A DNA stretch of 64,000 nucleotides from an uncultured Sulfitobacter sp. (GTDB lineage Bacteria > Pseudomonadota > Alphaproteobacteria > Rhodobacterales > Rhodobacteraceae): contig CAJJCJ010000010.1 of the NCBI GenBank assembly GCA_905182645.1, forward strand, positions 1-64,000, in the 5' to 3' direction. Below the pieces are notes generated by a model. It ran no database searches, was not told the origin of the DNA, and saw only the letters and a list, made by a program, of their open reading frames with translations. Below, piece after piece: positions 53,643 to 63,423 of this stretch. The position numbers and the translations under genes are program-made. Each line of letters begins with the position of its first letter. Position 1 is the first letter of the stretch.

Positions 53643-54858
53643 CCGAATTCACAATCGCCAGTTTCAACGTCAAAAACCTGATTGAGGCCGACCACGAGTA
53701 TTAAAATACGAGGCCTACACCCCCGAAGAACACAGCTGGAAACAGTCATGGTTGGCCAATCAGATGTTGACGCTGAACGCTGATATCATCTGTTTTTAGG
53801 AGATATTTAGCGAGAAATCCCTGCGTGATGTGATCGAGGAAACCGACGAGTTGGGATCAGAGGCCAATGCGTCGAATATTCCAGACCGGTCAAAGCGGTA
53901 TGCCCGCAAGGCAATATTTCACAAGCTTGCCCATGAAAGTTACGCCGATGCTGCGCTGGCTTTTGCGCCCAATGCCAATGACGGCGGCCCTGGGCCACGG
54001 CGCCCCGGTGTGGCCACGCTTTCGCGGTTTGGGTTTGCTGCTCCGCCAGAGATCCTGCAAGATTTGCCAGAACCGTTGAACATTCCGTTTAGCGATTTGG
54101 ACGGGTCCGACGGCGGGTATTATACGATCAAGCGGTTGTCGCGGCCTGTGCTTAAGACCAAAATTCCGGTTGGTGACATCGTCATTACCGTCTTTAATTG
54201 CCACCTAAAATCCAAGCTGGGAGAGCTTGATCGACCCAAGGGTGCGGCTTTTGCGCCTGCGGCCGATCTGGTCAACTATGATCCGGCTGGACGCGCGATG
54301 GGGTCACTGCGCGCGGGCTTGCGCCGGATGGCAGAGGCGTGGGTGCTGCGCCGCGAAATTTTGACTGAACTAGAGGCCGGTAATCCGGTCATGGTGCTGG
54401 GTGATATGAACGACAGTGAACATGCGGTCAGTTCCGAGATTATATCGGGCGAGACGCCGTTCAAGAACTACGCATGGATGCGCAGGCATGATGCGGCCCA
54501 CAAAGGCGATCGCTATAAAGATACTGAGAACGAGGCGATCCAAGCGCAGATTAACCGCGTCCGGCTGTATTCCGCAGAAAAGATGTTCGTGCGCAAATCG
54601 GCGCGCAACATGATTTATACGTCGGCTTTTGGCGGTGTGTTTGAATCGATCGACCAGATCCTGATGTCCCGACATTTCAACCAAGGCGACCCAGAGGCGA
54701 TTGGCGAAATGACGTATTTTAACGTGCTCAACGACCACCTGACTGACGGCAGTCATCCCGATGCGCCTTACAATAAATTGGCGTCTGACCACGGCCAAAT
54801 TATGGCGCATATCTTGCTGAACGACGCCCAAAAATTGGGCAATTTGCAAAACTGTTGA
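53639..54858 (+). pseudogene. Endonuclease/exonuclease/phosphatase family protein, broken
   Basis: Starts MTEFTIASFNVKNLIEADHE, the EEP-domain start, then stops at 53702-53704. The next frame reads KYEAYTPEEHSWKQSWLANQ and LNADIICF, hits a TAG where the family has CAG (FQEIF), then reads EIFSEKSLRDVIEE and is open to 54858 with NCHLKSKLGELDRPKG, LGDMNDSEHAV and the catalytic SDHGQI. One lost base and one nonsense change are both present, so it is probably a real pseudogene. Coupled to the dehydratase. Confidence 0.85.
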
Positions 54859-54940
54859 CTCATGCTTGGAAATCCCTTCAAGTGCCCGCTAGGGAGGGTT
54901 GCCCAGCGTCCCGCGCAAGCGATGGATCGGGTGACAGGAA

Positions 54941-54981
54941 AAGCCGCGCCGGGGAAACCCATTGCGCGGCTTTATCTTTTT
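54941..54981 (+). terminator. Rho-independent terminator after the endonuclease remnant
   Basis: AAGCCGCGC and GCGCGGCTT stem with a 14-nt loop, then TATCTTTTT. Confidence 0.9.
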
Positions 54982-54999
54982 GATGAGGTGACAGACACG

Positions 55000-55815
55000 A
55001 TGCGCGAGTTTTCAGCCCTGAACGGGACGGTTCGGATTCACGGTCAAATCGACGGTGTGGACCACCCGATTACCCCAACAATCGTCTTTGCAAATTCGCT
55101 TGGAACCACGCTGGCGTTGTGGCGCAAGGTGCTGCCGTTACTGCCAGACGGAATCCGGATTATACGGTATGACTTGCGCGGCCATGGGCAATCTGACATC
55201 CCCGATGGGCCCTACACCATGGGGCAGCTGATCAGTGATGCCGCCGCGATTTGCGATGCGGCGGACGTTACCGATGCAATGTTTGTGGGTCTGTCTGTGG
55301 GCGGTATGATCGGCCAAGGTTTGGCCGTCAAACGACCCGATTTGATACGTGCGCTTGTGCTGTCCAACACGGCGGCAAAGATCGGCAATCAACAGCTATG
55401 GGATGACCGGATCGCGGCGGTGCATGCTCAGGGCATGGCAGCAATGGCCGACACGGTCATGGCACGTTGGTTTGGGCGCGATTTTGCGAACACCCCTGAG
55501 GTCACACCATGGCAGGACATGGTGAGTTCCGCTAATCCAAAAGGATATGTGGGCGTCTGCGCGGCCATCGCAGGTACGGATTTTTATACACCGACTTCGG
55601 ACCTTCGCATTCCCACGCTTGGGATCGCAGGCGGCCAAGACGGGGCAACACCCGCTGATCTGGTACGCGAAACGGTGGACCTGATCCCTGGATCGCAGTT
55701 TAAGGTCATGCCTCGCTGTGGCCACCTGCCTTGCGCGCAGGACCCTATCAGCTATGCCGAGATCCTGACCGAATTTCTGGCCAACACCGGACACCTTACT
55801 GGGCTTGCAAACTAG
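55000..55815 (+). CDS. pcaD: 3-oxoadipate enol-lactonase-like hydrolase
   Basis: 271 residues from MREFSALNGTVRIHGQIDGV at 55000; the frame upstream passes through the terminator and is not coding. Family motifs: IVFANSLGTTLALWRKVLP, RIIRYDLRGHGQSDIPDGPY, nucleophile GLSVGGMIGQGLA (Ser about 98), LVLSNTAAKIG, and a late RCGHLPCAQDP with the His. Closest to PcaD of the beta-ketoadipate pathway, though no other pca genes are here, so the substrate may differ. Confidence 0.85.
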   Translation: MREFSALNGTVRIHGQIDGVDHPITPTIVFANSLGTTLALWRKVLPLLPDGIRIIRYDLRGHGQSDIPDGPYTMGQLISDAAAICDAADVTDAMFVGLSVGGMIGQGLAVKRPDLIRALVLSNTAAKIGNQQLWDDRIAAVHAQGMAAMADTVMARWFGRDFANTPEVTPWQDMVSSANPKGYVGVCAAIAGTDFYTPTSDLRIPTLGIAGGQDGATPADLVRETVDLIPGSQFKVMPRCGHLPCAQDPISYAEILTEFLANTGHLTGLAN

Positions 55816-55860
55816 GCCAAAGTATTTAGATCGTGTGGATCACAACGCCGGAGCGCACCC

Positions 55861-57075
55861 ATGCAAAATCGATTGCCTTTGATCTTTATCCTGATCACTG
55901 TAATGCTCGACAGCATGGGCATCGGGCTGATTATGCCCGTAATGCCCGATCTTATTCAAGAATTAGAGGCTGGCGATTTGGGTCAAGCCGCGCTTTGGGG
56001 CGGAATTCTTGCAGCCATATTCGCGGTCATGCAGTTCCTGTTTGGACCTGTCATCGGCGGGTTGTCTGATCGGTTTGGGCGCAGGCCTGTTTTGTTAATC
56101 GCACTTGTTGTTATGGCGTTTGATTATGTTTTGATGGCCGTGGCTGGTACGATTTGGCTGCTTGTGATCGGGCGCATTATCGGCGGGATCACGGCGGCGA
56201 CGCAATCCACGGCGTCGGCCTATATGGCGGATATTTCCAAACCCGAAGATAAAAGCGCCAACTTTGGCCTGATCGGCGCTGCCTTTGGGATGGGGTTTGT
56301 GCTTGGGCCATTGATGGGCGGCTTGTTAGCGGAATATGGCACGCGCGCACCGTTCTGGGCAGCTGCTGTTTTGGCGGGTGCCAACGCGATCTTTGGTTAT
56401 TTCGCCCTGCCAGAAACCGTCACTGACCAGATTAGACGGCCATTTTCACTGAGGCGTGCCAACCCGCTTGGGGCATTCAAACACATCGGCCAATTGCCTG
56501 GGTTGGGGCGGTTGATGGGTATGTCGTTTATCTATGGGATCGCGTTTTTCGTATACCCAAGCATCTGGGCCTATTTTGGCAAGCTACAATTTGGCTGGGG
56601 GCCGGGCATGATCGGGCTGTCGCTGGGCGCGTTTGGGATCGGGATCGCCATCGTCCAAGGTGTTCTAATCCGGCCCATCCTTGCGCGGATCGGCGAACGT
56701 AACGCGGTGCTGTTGGGGCTTGGCGTCGATGTGGTGGCGTTCGTCGCACTTGGGTTCGTGACCAACGGCTGGATCGCATTGGCGCTGACACCGCTGACGG
56801 CACTTGGGTCCATCGCAGGCCCCGCATTGCAAGGTATCATGTCACGCACTGCACCCGACGACCAACAAGGCGAATTGCAAGGCGCACTGACGTCAATCAA
56901 CGCGGTGGCGTCCATTGCGGCCCCGCTGGCCATGACGCAGGTGTTCTTTTACTTCACCCACGAAAATGCGCCGATTTACCTGCCGGGGGCACCGTTCATC
57001 CTATCGGCGATCTTGGTCGTTGGGGCGATTGGCGTCTATCTTCCGGCTTTACGAACAAAGCAGGCTGACATCTAA
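55861..57075 (+). CDS. MFS transporter, TCR/Tet family
   Basis: 404 residues, 12 TM. LDSMGIGLIMPVMPDLIQEL at TM1, GGLSDRFGRRPVLL as the A-loop motif, IGRIIGGITAATQSTASAY (motif C region). The TetA-like subfamily also contains general drug and metabolite exporters, so resistance should not be assumed. Starts 46 bp after pcaD. Confidence 0.87.
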   Translation: MQNRLPLIFILITVMLDSMGIGLIMPVMPDLIQELEAGDLGQAALWGGILAAIFAVMQFLFGPVIGGLSDRFGRRPVLLIALVVMAFDYVLMAVAGTIWLLVIGRIIGGITAATQSTASAYMADISKPEDKSANFGLIGAAFGMGFVLGPLMGGLLAEYGTRAPFWAAAVLAGANAIFGYFALPETVTDQIRRPFSLRRANPLGAFKHIGQLPGLGRLMGMSFIYGIAFFVYPSIWAYFGKLQFGWGPGMIGLSLGAFGIGIAIVQGVLIRPILARIGERNAVLLGLGVDVVAFVALGFVTNGWIALALTPLTALGSIAGPALQGIMSRTAPDDQQGELQGALTSINAVASIAAPLAMTQVFFYFTHENAPIYLPGAPFILSAILVVGAIGVYLPALRTKQADI

Positions 57076-57157
57076 AAACCGACATACAAAGTCGGAATCA
57101 GTCTTGCTAAGATTAGCCGCAAACGGGCAGCATGGGGCAAAGCATAAGGGACGTTCC

Positions 57158-58240
57158 ATGCAACAGATCAAAGCCGCCGTTTGTCATGAATTTGGCAAAC
57201 CACTTACCATCGACACCATCACATTGCACGCGCCAAACATGGGCGAGGTCGAAGTCACGCTGAAGGCTTGCGCGATCTGCCATTCGGATATTTCGTTTGC
57301 TGAGGGCGGTTGGGGCGGCACATTGCCCGCGGTCTACGGACATGAAGCCGCAGGGCACATCACATCGGTGGGCAGCGGCGTTAATGGCGTGTCCATCGGT
57401 GATGCCGTTGTAGTCACATTGATCAAATCCTGCGGCAGCTGTGGGTCCTGTGCATCGGGCAAGCCTGTGATTTGCGAAACAGACATGGCCACCGATGGTC
57501 CGCTGACAACTTCAGATGGCGCCCCACTGGTGCAGGCCATGAACTGCGGTGCGTTTGCGCAAAAAGTCGTGGTTGATCAAAGCCAGATCGTGCGCATCCC
57601 CGCTGATATGGACATGAACGCGGCCAGTCTTTTGGCCTGCGGCGTGATCACTGGCATCGGTGCGGTTGTGAATGCGGCCGAGTTGCGGGCAGGCCAAGAC
57701 GTCGTTGTGATCGGCGCGGGCGGCGTTGGCCTAAACGCCATCCAAGGGGCGCGGATCGCGGGCGCACGCCGGATCGTGGCGGTCGATATCTCTGAAGAGA
57801 AACTGCAAATCGCGCGTGACTTTGGTGCAACAGACGGGGTTCTGGCCAGCGATGACGCACCGTGGGACGCGGCGCGCGCGGCCATTGGGCGCGGCGCAGA
57901 TGCGGTTTTCGTGACCGTCGGCGCAGTCCCTGTGTATAACCAAGCCCCCAACTATTTGGCTCCAGGCGGCAAGGTCGTTATGGTCGGCATGCCCCATATT
58001 GGGGACGCAGCCACTTATGATCCTGGTTCGATGGCGGCCGCAGGCCAAAGCATGATCGGCTCCAAAATGGGCGACGCGGTGATCGCGCGTGACATCCCGT
58101 GGATGGTTGATCTTTACCAACAGGGACGGCTCAAGCTCGATGAATTGGTGTCCCAAACATGGACGCTTGATCAGATCAACGATGCGATCGCGGATACGAA
58201 AACCGGTTCGGCCAAACGCAACGTCATCGCTTTCGACTAA
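57158..58240 (+). CDS. Zinc-dependent alcohol dehydrogenase
   Basis: 360 residues from MQQIKAAVCHEFGKPLTIDT. Medium-chain dehydrogenase: catalytic zinc Cys in CAICHSD (about 37), GHEAAGHITSVG, structural zinc CGSCGSCASGKPVIC (C-x2-C-x2-C-x7-C, about 92-106), Rossmann GAGGVGLNAIQGA. Resembles the class III-like group that uses thiol adducts or primary alcohols; the substrate is unknown. Next to an enolase-superfamily gene, so perhaps sugar-alcohol or aldonate use. Confidence 0.92.
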   Translation: MQQIKAAVCHEFGKPLTIDTITLHAPNMGEVEVTLKACAICHSDISFAEGGWGGTLPAVYGHEAAGHITSVGSGVNGVSIGDAVVVTLIKSCGSCGSCASGKPVICETDMATDGPLTTSDGAPLVQAMNCGAFAQKVVVDQSQIVRIPADMDMNAASLLACGVITGIGAVVNAAELRAGQDVVVIGAGGVGLNAIQGARIAGARRIVAVDISEEKLQIARDFGATDGVLASDDAPWDAARAAIGRGADAVFVTVGAVPVYNQAPNYLAPGGKVVMVGMPHIGDAATYDPGSMAAAGQSMIGSKMGDAVIARDIPWMVDLYQQGRLKLDELVSQTWTLDQINDAIADTKTGSAKRNVIAFD

Positions 58241-58276
58241 GCCTCACTTTTTTCCAAATACTCAAAAGGACGCACC

Positions 58277-59497
58277 ATGAAGCTCGCAGATCTCGACATC
58301 ATCGTGACCGCCCCGCCTGCACCCGGATGGGGTGGGCGATATTGGATTTTGGTCAAAGTGACGTCAGACACCGGGGTTATGGGCTGGGGCGAATGTTATG
58401 CGTCAAGCGTCGGACCTGACGCGATGGGCCACGTCATCCGCGACGTATTTGGGCGACATATGGAGGGCGAAAACCCCGAAAACATCGAACTGATGTTCCG
58501 TAGGGTTTATTCATCAGGCTTCACACAGCGGCCCGATTTAACCGTCATGGGGGCTTGGTCTGGTCTGGAAATGGCCTGCTGGGACATGGTCGGCAAAGAT
58601 CGCAACAGGCCTGTGCACGCAATGATTGGCGGGCGGATCAACGATCGCATTCGCGCGTACACCTATCTTTACCCACAAGCGAACCACCCGTTGCCCGCCT
58701 TTTGGGCGGATGCAGATATGGCTGCTGAAAGCGCCGTTGCGATGGTAGAAAAGGGTTACACTGCCGTCAAATTTGACCCAGCGGGCCCCTACACAATGCG
58801 CGGCGGGCACATGCCCTCAATGCATGACATCGACACCTCGGTGAGTTTTTGCAAAACCATCCGCGACGCCGTTGGAAACCGTGCCGACCTGTTGTTTGGC
58901 ACCCACGGACAATTCAGTACGGCGGGCGCAATCCGTATGGGTCAAGCGTTGGAGCCATTTTCACCACTGTGGTACGAGGAGCCAACACCGCCCGACGCCG
59001 ACATGACGGCCGTCACCCAAACTGTCCGCATTCCGGTGTCGACAGGCGAGCGGCTGACCACAAAATCCGAATTCGCAGCGGCCCTGCGGCAGGGCGTGCA
59101 AATCCTGCAACCGGCCCTTGGGCGGGCTGGCGGTATTTGGGAGTGCAAGAAGATCGCGGCCATCGCCGAAACCTACAACGCACAGATGGCGCCCCATCTA
59201 TATGCTGGCCCCATTGAGTGGGCGGCGAATATTCAACTGGCCGCATCGATCCCGAACATCCTGATGGCCGAAACGATTGAGACACCGTTCCATGCAGCAT
59301 TGGTGAAAAACACGCTGACGGTGGAAGGCGGCTATATCCCCGTGCCAACCGCTGCTGGCCTCGGCATTGATGTCGATGAGGCGCTGGCACGCGCGCACCC
59401 CTACACGGACGACGGGCTGCACCTGCAAATGCAAGAAGACCCGATCAGCTATCACGAAGTAAACAACTTCGCGGGCGGTGCACCCGTCAAGGTCTAA
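58277..59497 (+). CDS. Mandelate racemase/enolase superfamily dehydratase or isomerase
   Basis: 406 residues. N-terminal capping domain with GWGECYASSVGPDAM, barrel with AVKFDPAGPYTMRGGHMPSM, metal-binding Asp/Glu in LFGTHGQF, WYEEPTPPD and STGERLTT, and a late APHLYAGPIEWAA His region. Abstracts the alpha proton of a sugar acid in this superfamily. The KFDPAGPYT motif places it near the galactonate/gluconate-like subgroup; exact substrate unknown. Likely in one unit with the alcohol dehydrogenase. Confidence 0.85.
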   Translation: MKLADLDIIVTAPPAPGWGGRYWILVKVTSDTGVMGWGECYASSVGPDAMGHVIRDVFGRHMEGENPENIELMFRRVYSSGFTQRPDLTVMGAWSGLEMACWDMVGKDRNRPVHAMIGGRINDRIRAYTYLYPQANHPLPAFWADADMAAESAVAMVEKGYTAVKFDPAGPYTMRGGHMPSMHDIDTSVSFCKTIRDAVGNRADLLFGTHGQFSTAGAIRMGQALEPFSPLWYEEPTPPDADMTAVTQTVRIPVSTGERLTTKSEFAAALRQGVQILQPALGRAGGIWECKKIAAIAETYNAQMAPHLYAGPIEWAANIQLAASIPNILMAETIETPFHAALVKNTLTVEGGYIPVPTAAGLGIDVDEALARAHPYTDDGLHLQMQEDPISYHEVNNFAGGAPVKV

Positions 59498-59584
59498 TGC
59501 CTCTTCGTTGTCGGCAAACAGGACCTACCTTTCCAAGTGGATCAAATCAATCTAGGGTGAACTACGTTCAAATTGAGGGTCACC

Positions 59585-60181
59585 ATGGCAGGTAAAGTTG
59601 CAGTACGTCGCGAGATATTGCGCAAGTCATTAATCGATATTGCAACGCAGCGGATTTCTCGCGACGGGCTTAGCGCACTTCGCGCACGTGACCTTGCAGG
59701 TGATGCAGGCTGCGCTGTTGGCGCGATCTACAATGTGTTTGGTGATCTAAACGATCTGGTGCTGACCGTGAACGCGGACACGTTTCAGGCGCTTGGGCGG
59801 GACGTCGCAGCCAGCCTCTCAAAGGCGGATCAGACCCCTGTGCAGCAGCTTATTGTGATGAGCCAAGCATACCACCAGTTTGCCGCGCAGAACTATTTCC
59901 TTTGGCGTGCCTTGTTTGATCTGGAACGCCCCAAAGGCGAGGCCGCCCCCGATTGGTATCTTGCTGAAATGAGGCAATTGTTCACGTTCATCCATGATCC
60001 GCTAAGCGCCGCATTCCCCCAAATGGATACAGATCAACGTGCGTTACTGACGAAAGCGCTGTTCTCTTCTGTGCATGGTATCGTGCTTTTAGGTCTCGAC
60101 GACGCTAGCGCAGGCATGCAGCCTGCAAATATCGACGATATGATAGCCCTTATTCTTAATCAAATCATCGGCCCTTCGTAA
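59585..60181 (+). CDS. TetR-family repressor (WHG-type C-terminus)
   Basis: 198 residues from MAGKVAVRREILRKSLIDIA. Helix-turn-helix with LSALRARDLAGDAGCAVGAI, YNVFGDLNDLV (about 30-60). C-terminal ligand domain with YHQFAAQNYFLWRALFDLER fits the WHG-type. Its probable operators TGAACATCGTTCA and TGAACAACGTTCA lie just downstream, ahead of a truncated PspA-like gene, suggesting it repressed that gene, perhaps itself through a separate site. Confidence 0.85.
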   Translation: MAGKVAVRREILRKSLIDIATQRISRDGLSALRARDLAGDAGCAVGAIYNVFGDLNDLVLTVNADTFQALGRDVAASLSKADQTPVQQLIVMSQAYHQFAAQNYFLWRALFDLERPKGEAAPDWYLAEMRQLFTFIHDPLSAAFPQMDTDQRALLTKALFSSVHGIVLLGLDDASAGMQPANIDDMIALILNQIIGPS

Positions 60182-60187
60182 ATTATG

Positions 60188-60259
60188 TGAACATCGTTCA
60201 TTATTTTACTTGACCATTCAGGAATCGTTCCATATATCTCATTTTATGAACAACGTTCA
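60188..60259. promoter_or_regulatory. Two TGAAC-N3-GTTCA operators
   Basis: TGAACATCGTTCA (60188-60200) and TGAACAACGTTCA (60247-60259), perfect 5-bp arms, 59 bp centre to centre, flanking the promoter region before the PspA-like fragment (start 60263). Fit TetR-family sites; the neighbouring TetR gene is the obvious candidate. Confidence 0.7.
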
Positions 60260-60262
60260 CAA

Positions 60263-60418
60263 ATGGAAATACAGATACTCAAGACACTTAGCACCCTGAT
60301 TACTGGGGCAAATGCACGGGCAGAAGACCGCGTCCACGACGCCTTTGCTATTAAATTGATTGACCAAAAGATCCACGAGGCAGAGACAAACCTGAAGGCA
60401 GGTAAGACCGCGGTGTGA
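60263..60418 (+). pseudogene. PspA/IM30-family protein, N-terminal fragment
   Basis: 51 residues: MEIQILKTLSTLITGANARA, then EDRVHDAFAIKLIDQKIHEA and ETNLKAGKTAV. This is the amphipathic start and first helix of PspA/IM30 membrane-stress proteins, which are normally over 200 residues. The rest is missing and the next 100 bp, though partly open (DWSHLIPGQDGFVDQLDIVV), are not PspA. Directly behind two TetR-type operators. Confidence 0.75.
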
Positions 60419-60620
60419 AAGACTGGTCACACCTGATCCCCGGCCAAGATGGCTTTGTTGACCAGCTTGACATCGTGGTCTTCGCCGCCCCAATTTTCTA
60501 TCACTTAACGCGGTACTTTTGGGTTATTTAGCGTTTATGCAACCAGATCCCGCCGGACGGCCAGATGGGTTCGTGCAACGGCCACTGCCAAGTTGATTGA
60601 ACAGGTTAACGTAAACAATT

Positions 60621-60649
60621 AAAGCGGCCCCTTTCGGGACCGCTTTTTT
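60621..60649 (+). terminator. Rho-independent terminator
   Basis: AAAGCGGCCC-CTTTC-GGGACCGCTTTTTT; ends the disrupted PspA region. Confidence 0.9.
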
Positions 60650-60926
60650 CCTAGGAAGAGGTAAAGCAACACAGGAATTAGTTCTGTAAAACAGTTAATC
60701 CAGCGCCACTATACGGGGAGTAAATAGCAACCGAACTCACTGTTGCTTAATATTACCAATTTGGTCGCCGCTTGACTTTGCGTTACGATACATATCAATC
60801 TTGCCTGGCCAAATAGACAAAACCTTGCTGTTTTAACCACTCAACGAAAGTCCGGTTTCTGCTCCCTGCTGTCATCGAAACAGTTTGCAGCGCCTGTTGA
60901 TTTAGGCTCAGAGCGGTCGTTCCTAC

Positions 60927-60957
60927 AAAAAAGCCCCACCAAATTGGCGGGGCTTTT
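60927..60957 (-). terminator. Terminator downstream of asd
   Basis: Minus strand: AAGCCCCGCC-AATTT-GGTGGGGCTT followed by TTTTG; 21 bp after the asd stop. Confidence 0.9.
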
Positions 60958-60977
60958 TGATTTTGGCGGCCGATCGC

Positions 60978-61997
60978 TTAGCCTTTTTTGAGGCACTCAC
61001 GGCCAAGCGTTTCGGCGATTTGTACGGCATTTAGGGCCGCGCCTTTGCGTAGGTTGTCAGACACGCACCATAGGTTCAGGCCGTTTTCAACTGTCACGTC
61101 CTGACGGATGCGGCTGATGAATGTTGCAAAATCGCCAACGCATTCGATGGGTGTGACGTAGCCGCCATCTTCGCGCTTATCGATGACCATGATGCCGGGG
61201 GCTTCGCGCAGGATGTCGCGGGCCTCATCTTCGTCAAGAAAATCCTCGAACTCGATGTTAATCGATTCGGAGTGACCAACAAACACAGGCACTCTCACAC
61301 AAGTGGCGGTGACCTTAATCTTGGTATCCATGATCTTTTTGGTTTCGGCAACCATTTTCCATTCTTCTCTCGTGTCGCCGCTATCCATGAAGTCATCGAT
61401 ATGCGGGATCACGTTGAATGCGATCTGCTTGGTGTAAAAGATACCCTTATTGTCAGTCGGGTTGTAGATTGCTTTGGTCTCGTTCCACAGCGCGTCCATC
61501 GCGCCTTTGCCAGAACCAGATACAGATTGGTATGTGCTGACAACAACGCGCTTAATCGTCGCGCGGTCATGCAATGGCTTAAGCGCCACAACCATCTGAG
61601 CGGTTGAGCAGTTCGGGTTCGCGATGATATTTTTCTTGGAATACCCGTGGACGTCCTGCGGATTTACCTCAGGCACGACCAGGGGAACATCAGGATCATA
61701 GCGGTACAGCGACGAGTTATCGATGACCACACAGCCCGCTTTGGCAGCAATCGGTGCATATTTCTTGGTGGCGTCAGAGCCAACCGCAAACAGCGCGATG
61801 TCCCAGCCCGTGAAATCAAACGTATCAAGGTCTTTGGTCTTCAGGGTTTTGTCACCAAAGCTTACGTCTGTCCCCAGCGATTTACGGCTGGCGAGGGCTT
61901 CGATCTTGTCGATCGGGAACTGGCGCTCTGCGAGGATGTTCAGCATTTCGTGGCCCACGTTACCGGTGGCGCCAACGACGACGATATTATAACCCAT
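60978..61997 (-). CDS. asd: Aspartate-semialdehyde dehydrogenase
   Basis: 339 residues. Second step of lysine, threonine and methionine synthesis. VVVGATGNVGHEMLNILAER nucleotide-binding start, NNxSS-like VIDNSSLYR, catalytic Cys in NPNCSTAQMVV (about 131), VSTYQSVSGSGK, and His in VPVFVGHSESINIEF (about 245). Single gene with its own terminator. Confidence 0.97.
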   Translation of the reverse strand: MGYNIVVVGATGNVGHEMLNILAERQFPIDKIEALASRKSLGTDVSFGDKTLKTKDLDTFDFTGWDIALFAVGSDATKKYAPIAAKAGCVVIDNSSLYRYDPDVPLVVPEVNPQDVHGYSKKNIIANPNCSTAQMVVALKPLHDRATIKRVVVSTYQSVSGSGKGAMDALWNETKAIYNPTDNKGIFYTKQIAFNVIPHIDDFMDSGDTREEWKMVAETKKIMDTKIKVTATCVRVPVFVGHSESINIEFEDFLDEDEARDILREAPGIMVIDKREDGGYVTPIECVGDFATFISRIRQDVTVENGLNLWCVSDNLRKGAALNAVQIAETLGRECLKKG

Positions 61998-62057
61998 TGG
62001 TTGCTTCCTTGATTAGAATGCCGCCTCATACCGCGCCTGCAGCATAAGTGGAAGAGC

Positions 62058-63236
62058 CTAGTCAGTTCGGTCGGTGGACCACAGATATGCCAGCAGCCCT
62101 AAGACAACAATTATCGCAAAAACCCCAAACAAGGCCGAAAAGGCATCTGACGGCGCGTCAGTTTGGCTGGCCAGATAAATCGGGCCCGTTGCAAATTGCA
62201 TCACCCCAACGCCACCTATCCCAAACAGGTTCATCAGCGTTACGCCGCGCCCAGTCAGATGCGCCGGAAACACCGCCTTGGAATGGGCAATTATGATCGG
62301 GAATGTGGACCCCGACACGCCGATAATCGCTAACATGGCCGTGGCGAACACGATGCTTTGGCTTGGCAGAAACCAGAGTGCCACCAATGCGACGGCCCCC
62401 GTCCCATTAGCTGTAAAAATCACCCATTTGCGGGTTTTGAACAGACGCTCCAGTGGTCCAAACGCAAAGCTGCCCGCGATCATCGCAAGTGCCATGACAA
62501 GCGTCACCCGCCCGATCGTGGCAACATCAGCGCTGAATACATCAGCGACGTAGGGGCCAGCCCACAGCCCGCGCAAGCCTGCTGCTGGCGCATAGTTCAC
62601 CAGCATCAGCGCAAAGATCGGCCAGAGCGCGGGAATTTTTAGCAGCGACAGAACTGATCCCTTTTGCTCGGATATGACCCGTTCGGGGTCGCGGACCAAC
62701 ACAATCAGTAAAAGACCGATCAAAGCGGACACTGCAGCAAGTCCGTACATACTGGACCGCCAACCAAATGCGTCAATTGCCCACGCCATTGGCGCCGAGC
62801 CCGCCAGATTGCCGATGGACCCAATTCCGATCATGGCCCCTGCCAAGGTTCCAAAAATCGCAGCCGAAAACCCGCGTGCAAGAATGAAATAGGCCGCCAT
62901 CAGAACTGGCGAACAGCCGACCCCAAGCAGGGCCATTGCCCACATCACATGCGTTGGGGTCTGGGCCACCGCGAATGCAAATGCGCCGCCAGCACCGCCC
63001 AATAGGAATAGGCTTGCGGCAGTCCAACGTGGTCCAAAACGGTCAAGTGCGGCGCCAACGGGGATTTGCATCGCGGCAAACACGAGAAACCACAGGCTGG
63101 ATGCACGCGCCAAATCATCAGCGCTTGCACCAATGTCGATAGCAAGAATTGGCGCGAGAACAGGCAGAAACGCACGATAAAACTGCGACAATACATATGC
63201 ACCCAGAAGGGCAATTAATCCACGTGTCATAGGCAT
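62058..63236 (-). CDS. MFS permease
   Basis: 392 residues from MPMTRGLIALLGAYVLSQFY (ATG 63230 is an alternative). About 12 TM; LDRFGPRW as the loop 2-3 motif. Resembles the nitrate/nitrite-porter-like or sugar-acid MFS groups; substrate unknown. A longer frame to 63311 lacks a ribosome-binding site. Confidence 0.83.
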   Translation of the reverse strand: MPMTRGLIALLGAYVLSQFYRAFLPVLAPILAIDIGASADDLARASSLWFLVFAAMQIPVGAALDRFGPRWTAASLFLLGGAGGAFAFAVAQTPTHVMWAMALLGVGCSPVLMAAYFILARGFSAAIFGTLAGAMIGIGSIGNLAGSAPMAWAIDAFGWRSSMYGLAAVSALIGLLLIVLVRDPERVISEQKGSVLSLLKIPALWPIFALMLVNYAPAAGLRGLWAGPYVADVFSADVATIGRVTLVMALAMIAGSFAFGPLERLFKTRKWVIFTANGTGAVALVALWFLPSQSIVFATAMLAIIGVSGSTFPIIIAHSKAVFPAHLTGRGVTLMNLFGIGGVGVMQFATGPIYLASQTDAPSDAFSALFGVFAIIVVLGLLAYLWSTDRTD

Positions 63237-63352
63237 TCTCTTTTGAGGTTCACCACATAGGCGAAGGTTGTTGGATTTGCGGCTTTCAATCTTGTGCCAG
63301 ATTAAGTTCACGACAAATGTCGCTTACGTTCGAGCACATTACACAGCGAAAC

Positions 63353-63384
63353 GAAAAACCCCAGCACGTTCGCAACATGCTGGG
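63353..63384 (-). terminator. Terminator after the sugar ABC gene set
   Basis: Minus strand: CCCAGCA-N11-TGCTGGGG followed by TTTTT. Confidence 0.9.
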
Positions 63385-63423
63385 ATTTTACTATTTATAT
63401 GTGCAGCGTTGGGTCGTCGCGGA

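Larger units (their letters stand above)
60419..60977. other. Gene-free stretch with two terminators
   Basis: The first 120 bp may hold a second relic (frame with IPGQDGFVDQLDIVVFAAPI). Terminator 60621-60649 (plus strand) and 60927-60957 (asd). Otherwise no gene seen. Confidence 0.45.

Noticed and set aside
55861..57075. Tetracycline resistance gene
   Set aside because: Only family-level similarity to TetA; many such exporters are not drug pumps and no regulator of tet type is adjacent.
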